From: Verrucomicrobiota bacterium
GTDB lineage: Bacteria; Verrucomicrobiota; Verrucomicrobiia; Limisphaerales; CAIMTB01
Direction: 5' to 3'
Assembly: GCA_963205105.1 (NCBI GenBank)
Contig: CAUJJW010000279.1
Coordinates: forward strand, 1 to 35,230
Length of the DNA: 35,230 nt
The first letter of the stretch is position 1, and the number at the start of each line of letters is the position of its first letter. The position numbers and the translations under genes are program-made. Positions 32,328 through 35,230 of the stretch are shown here, piece after piece. The notes beneath the pieces were generated by a model that was not told where the DNA came from, did not search any database, and worked only from the letters and a program-made list of their open reading frames with translations.

Positions 32328-32508
32328 GGCCCTCACCCCGGCCCTTTCCCGCGAGCGGGAGAGGGGGAAATCGCTCCGCGGGTTTCGAAAGGTTGGGCAT
32401 GGGGTTCGCTGGAGCGGGTCGCAACAGCTCGATCGGCAAGGCGCCACCGAGTCGTTGCGGGTCATACGCGACACCCTCTCCCTCGGGAGAGGGTTGGGGT
32501 GAGGGGGT
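32328..32508. repeat. Inverted pair of REP-like ccctcacccc...gggagaggg repeats
   Basis: The left copy (about 32330-32365) begins ccctcaccccg and holds the hairpin ttcccgcgagcgggaga; the right copy (about 32472-32506) is the inverse orientation, accctctccctcgggagagg then gttggggtgagggg. Such sequences are widespread dispersed palindromes in many Gram-negative genomes. The pair lies between the two FG-GAP genes and could fold the mRNA. Confidence 0.7.
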
Positions 32509-32519
32509 TCGGTGACGGT

Positions 32520-34292
32520 TCACGGGGCTTTCGCAGGACTGGCTGCGGGCGTAACTCCCTGGCCCTCCACCACCGTGACGAGACGGTCGATGCCCACATC
32601 TCGAATGACATCGGTTCCACCCCCGATCCATTTCACCCGGACCTCGTCAACCTTGGCACGTGAGCCAAGGCCGAAGTGGAGCCGCTTGCCGAAGTCGCTT
32701 TGGTAACTTCGACCGCTGTGGACGTCATCGATTTGGGTCAGATCGCCAGTGACAACGGTCACCCGGGCTCCGATGCCGTCGCGGTTGGTCTTGGTGCCTT
32801 GAAGGCGAATCTGGAGCCAGTGGTGGTCGGTTTTGGAATCGTTGCGCAGCAGCGTGGGTTCGCGTCGGGCGTTGAGGATCACCCCGTCGATGTCACCGTC
32901 GTTGTCGAGATCGCCGAAGACGGCCCCACGGCTGCTCAGCTTGGGCAGCAAGCCGTCGCCGGAGGTATCGGACACGTTTTCGAACCGCCCGCGGCCCGTG
33001 TTGCGGAGAACGATGTTGCGCGCGTGGTAGCCGGTGGTGTCGTCGAAGGCATCCACGTTGTCGATGAGATGGCCGCAGGCAATGAAGAGGTCGCGTTGGC
33101 TGTCGTTGTCGAAGTCGACAAAACCGGTGCCCCAGGCGACGTGCGGGTAGGTGCCCGTCCCCGCGCCGGTGGACCGGGTGACGTCCGTGAACGAAAGGCC
33201 TTTGCCGTTTTGGTAGAGGGTGGAGAGTTGGCGCTGATAGGTGGTGATGTAGACATCCAGCCAGCCATCGTTGTTCCAGTCGGCGCACTCGACACCCATG
33301 CTCCCCATGACGTTTCCAAAGAAGTCGTAGGCCAATCCCAGCAGGGCGCCGACTTCCTTGAAGCGGCCGGTGCCGTCGTTCTGGAGGATGGAGTTGGGGC
33401 GGAGGTCGTTCCCCACCACCAGATCGGTATCGCCGTCGTTGTCGTAGTCGGCGGCAATCACGCCCATGCCGGATGCTCTCAAGTCGGCGATGCCGGCGGC
33501 GGCACTGATGTCGGTGAAGGTGCCGTTGCCGTTGTTGCGGAAGAGCACGTTGGCCGTGGGCGGGTAGTGCAAAGGCCCGACATAGGCGGGGTACCCGTTC
33601 ATGTGCGACGTCTGATGGGTTTCGAAGGTGAACCCCACGTAGTTCGCTACGAACAGGTCGAGGTCCCCGTCGGCATCGATGTCGAGAAAACTGGCTCCGG
33701 CTCCAACGTGCTGGCCAACAGCAACGCCAGCCTCCCGCGTGACGTCGGTGAACGTCCCGTTGCCGTTGTTCCGATAGAGGACGTTCGGGCCGAAATTGTT
33801 GATGTAGAGGTCCGCGTCGCCGTCGTTGTCGTAGTCCCCCGTGCAGACTCCCAACCCGTAGCCGGTGTCGCCGACGCCCGCCTGCTGGGTGACATCGGTG
33901 AAGTTCCAGTTGCCGTCGTTCCGATAGAGTGCGTTGCGTGGGGGTGGCTCGGTCCTGGAGCCGGGGAGTGGAGCGCCGTTGAGGAAGTAGATGTCGTCGT
34001 CGCCGTCGCGGTCGAAGTCGAAGAGGGCGAGGCCCGATGCGACGGTTTCCACGATGTACCGACGACCCGAACTGCCGTCGTTATGGACGAAGGAGATTCC
34101 GGTCTGGCGGGTGACGTCGCGGAGTTGGATGGGGGAGGAGAGATTGGCGGCGCTGGCGATCGGCGTGGTCAAAAGAAAGGCGAGGGGGATCCAGACGGGA
34201 GGGAACCCGGTCACCGGATGACGCGCGCCCTGGGACCACGAACCGGGCATTCGGGGGGGCAGGACGCTTGTTGCTACCGTCCCCTGCTTCAC
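32520..34292 (-). CDS. Exported FG-GAP/ASPIC-UnbV protein, copy 2
   Basis: 590 residues from a GTG at 34292 that overlaps the TPR gene stop by three bases (GTGA); the ATG at 34250 would give a shorter signal region. A hydrophobic segment (VWIPLAFLLTTPIASAANL) acts as the signal peptide. Seven FG-GAP repeats (for example DFDRDGDDDIYF, DYDNDGDADLYI, DIDADGDLDLFV, DWNNDGWLDVYI) precede the ASPIC/UnbV domain (HWLQIRLQGTKTNRDGIGAR). It is highly similar to copy 1 throughout, a tandem duplication. It differs in one repeat where DNDSQRD replaces DNDGDRD. The long basic N-terminus before the hydrophobic core is unusual for a signal peptide, unless the inner start is used. Confidence 0.88.
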   Translation of the reverse strand: MKQGTVATSVLPPRMPGSWSQGARHPVTGFPPVWIPLAFLLTTPIASAANLSSPIQLRDVTRQTGISFVHNDGSSGRRYIVETVASGLALFDFDRDGDDDIYFLNGAPLPGSRTEPPPRNALYRNDGNWNFTDVTQQAGVGDTGYGLGVCTGDYDNDGDADLYINNFGPNVLYRNNGNGTFTDVTREAGVAVGQHVGAGASFLDIDADGDLDLFVANYVGFTFETHQTSHMNGYPAYVGPLHYPPTANVLFRNNGNGTFTDISAAAGIADLRASGMGVIAADYDNDGDTDLVVGNDLRPNSILQNDGTGRFKEVGALLGLAYDFFGNVMGSMGVECADWNNDGWLDVYITTYQRQLSTLYQNGKGLSFTDVTRSTGAGTGTYPHVAWGTGFVDFDNDSQRDLFIACGHLIDNVDAFDDTTGYHARNIVLRNTGRGRFENVSDTSGDGLLPKLSSRGAVFGDLDNDGDIDGVILNARREPTLLRNDSKTDHHWLQIRLQGTKTNRDGIGARVTVVTGDLTQIDDVHSGRSYQSDFGKRLHFGLGSRAKVDEVRVKWIGGGTDVIRDVGIDRLVTVVEGQGVTPAASPAKAP

Positions 34293-35230
34293 GGGGAAGG
34301 CGCCTCCTGGAGCTTCTGGAGGAACTCGCGGTACAGGGGGCGATTCGGTTCCAGGGCCAAGGCTTGCTTCATGGCGTCAATCGCGGCGGGGCGATCGCCG
34401 TTCTCCGCGCAGATCGCCGCCAGCAGGTGGTAGTGCGTGGCGGCGGGTGCGAGTTCGACAGCCTTGCGAGCCAAACGAAGGGCCTCGGGGAGCTTGCGGC
34501 CTGCCCGGAGGTAAAGTTCAGCCTGTGCACGATAGCCTTCGGGCCAGCCAGGGGCCAAGGTCTGGACTTTGGCGAAATCCCGCTCCGCAGCATCCACGTT
34601 CTGGAGTCGCGCTTGAAGCCGTCCCAGGTAGAGAAAATTGAGGTGGTTCGCGGGCTGTTCGCGGGTCAGCTTTTCGAACATCCGGGCCCCGTCCGCCGGG
34701 GCTTTGCGTTGAACATAAAATGACTCGAGTGCAGCCCGATAGGCTGCCTGGTCCGGGTCCAGCGCAGCGGCACGGTAGAACAGGTCGGCAGCCAGATCAG
34801 GGCGCTGATGGGTCCAGTGGATCTGGGCGGCGCCGAACACGGTCCGCGCCACCGTCTGTCGCACCAAAGGCAGGCCAGTTCGTGTCTCCTCCTGCGCGCT
34901 TCGATCGGAGAGTGTACGCCGGTCACGGGCTTCGAGCTTTTGGAAAGCGTCACGATACCGCGCCACATCCTCAGGTTGGCCAAGCCGTTGGCTCGCGGTG
35001 AACAGGCCGAAGACGGCCTGGGTATGGTCGGGAGCCAGACTCACAGCCTTCAGAAAACTTGCCTTGGCCTGGGCGGGGTCGCCGGCCTGAAGATACGCTT
35101 GCCCCAGCAGGTAATGGCTCTCACTCGGCGCCTGGGGGAGTCGGGTGGCTTGCCGGAGGCTGCGAATCGCCTCCTCGGTCTGGCCCTGGTCCATCCGGGC
35201 GCGCCCCAGCTGATTCAACAGTTCGGGACC
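34289..35230 (-). CDS. TPR-repeat protein (5' end cut by window edge)
   Basis: At least 313 residues; the frame runs through 35230 without a start, so the N-terminus is outside. Seen TPR units include LLNQLGRARMDQGQTEEAIR, SHYLLGQAYLQAGDPAQAKA, AAQIHWTHQRPDLAADLFYR and ATHYHLLAAICAENGDRPAA. TPR superhelices bind other proteins. Its stop overlaps the start of the FG-GAP copy 2, so the three genes form one leftward unit. In CRTAC1-like clusters TPR and FG-GAP proteins often occur together, sometimes fused, so they may act in the same envelope process; the precise role is unknown. Confidence 0.85.
   Translation of the reverse strand, partial: GPELLNQLGRARMDQGQTEEAIRSLRQATRLPQAPSESHYLLGQAYLQAGDPAQAKASFLKAVSLAPDHTQAVFGLFTASQRLGQPEDVARYRDAFQKLEARDRRTLSDRSAQEETRTGLPLVRQTVARTVFGAAQIHWTHQRPDLAADLFYRAAALDPDQAAYRAALESFYVQRKAPADGARMFEKLTREQPANHLNFLYLGRLQARLQNVDAAERDFAKVQTLAPGWPEGYRAQAELYLRAGRKLPEALRLARKAVELAPAATHYHLLAAICAENGDRPAAIDAMKQALALEPNRPLYREFLQKLQEAPSP

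Noticed and set aside
32676..34433. 585-codon Val/Ala/Glu-rich open frame antisense to the FG-GAP gene
   Set aside because: Shadow of the repeated GAC/GGC codons of the Ca-binding loops; a similar shadow exists at 30763-32172.

Overview
The window looks like a chromosomal segment of a GC-rich Gram-negative bacterium, most likely a member of the Verrucomicrobiota (the Pedosphaera/Limisphaera side). The clues are an LptD-type outer-membrane protein, two DUF1080 (3-keto-disaccharide hydrolase-like) exported proteins, two exported FG-GAP/ASPIC-UnbV proteins, a large secreted protein of ANDxxS...WWxW repeats, and sigma-54 regulation. The lineage is an inference from gene families; no rRNA or marker gene settles it.

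Left part (1-2000): three strong hairpins in the first 160 bases, a small AT-hook basic protein, a 10-bp triplicated repeat, a 3' fragment of a tRNA-Lys that looks like an attachment-site scar, an excisionase-like helix-turn-helix gene next to it, and an intact tRNA-Arg(TCG). About 500 bases before that tRNA carry no convincing gene.

Host block 1 (2260-15870): an overlapping trio (SPFH/Band-7 membrane protein, PH-like membrane protein, Arc-type ribbon-helix-helix protein); a nitroreductase-family oxidoreductase and a pirin; a PAS/AAA+ sigma-54 activator whose first codons are made of a short DNA repeat; a sugar epimerase with a cupin protein; a DUF2007 protein; a 706-residue secreted repeat protein; an aminotransferase; LptD; a DUF1080 protein.

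Mobile element (16003-24531, 8,529 bp): the centre of interest. It is bounded by imperfect inverted repeats beginning TGT and ending ACA, flanked by the same 4 bases (gggt), and its right end lies 14 bases from the 3' end of tRNA-Gly(TCC). It carries a leftward regulatory arm (RHH+HTH repressor and two small unknown proteins), and a rightward arm with a Ner-like HTH protein, a phage major-capsid-like protein, two further unknown (possibly virion) proteins, a long structured intergenic RNA, an HTH protein, a MuA-like transposase and a MuB-like ATPase, closed by a clear terminator. No terminase, portal, tail or lysis gene is seen. The element therefore looks like a compact Mu-type transposon carrying a capsid gene: a capsid-bearing transposon, a satellite of a helper phage, or a tidily reduced prophage.

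Host block 2 (24546-35230): tRNA-Gly, dihydroorotase (pyrC), remnants of a two-gene cassette (nucleotidyltransferase-like start plus companion), a second DUF1080 protein, a HerA/YjgR-like ATPase (with a rightward terminator inside its reading frame), an MFS transporter with an enlarged central region, and a leftward run of a TPR protein (cut by the window edge) and two paralogous FG-GAP/ASPIC proteins separated by a pair of inverted REP-like repeats.
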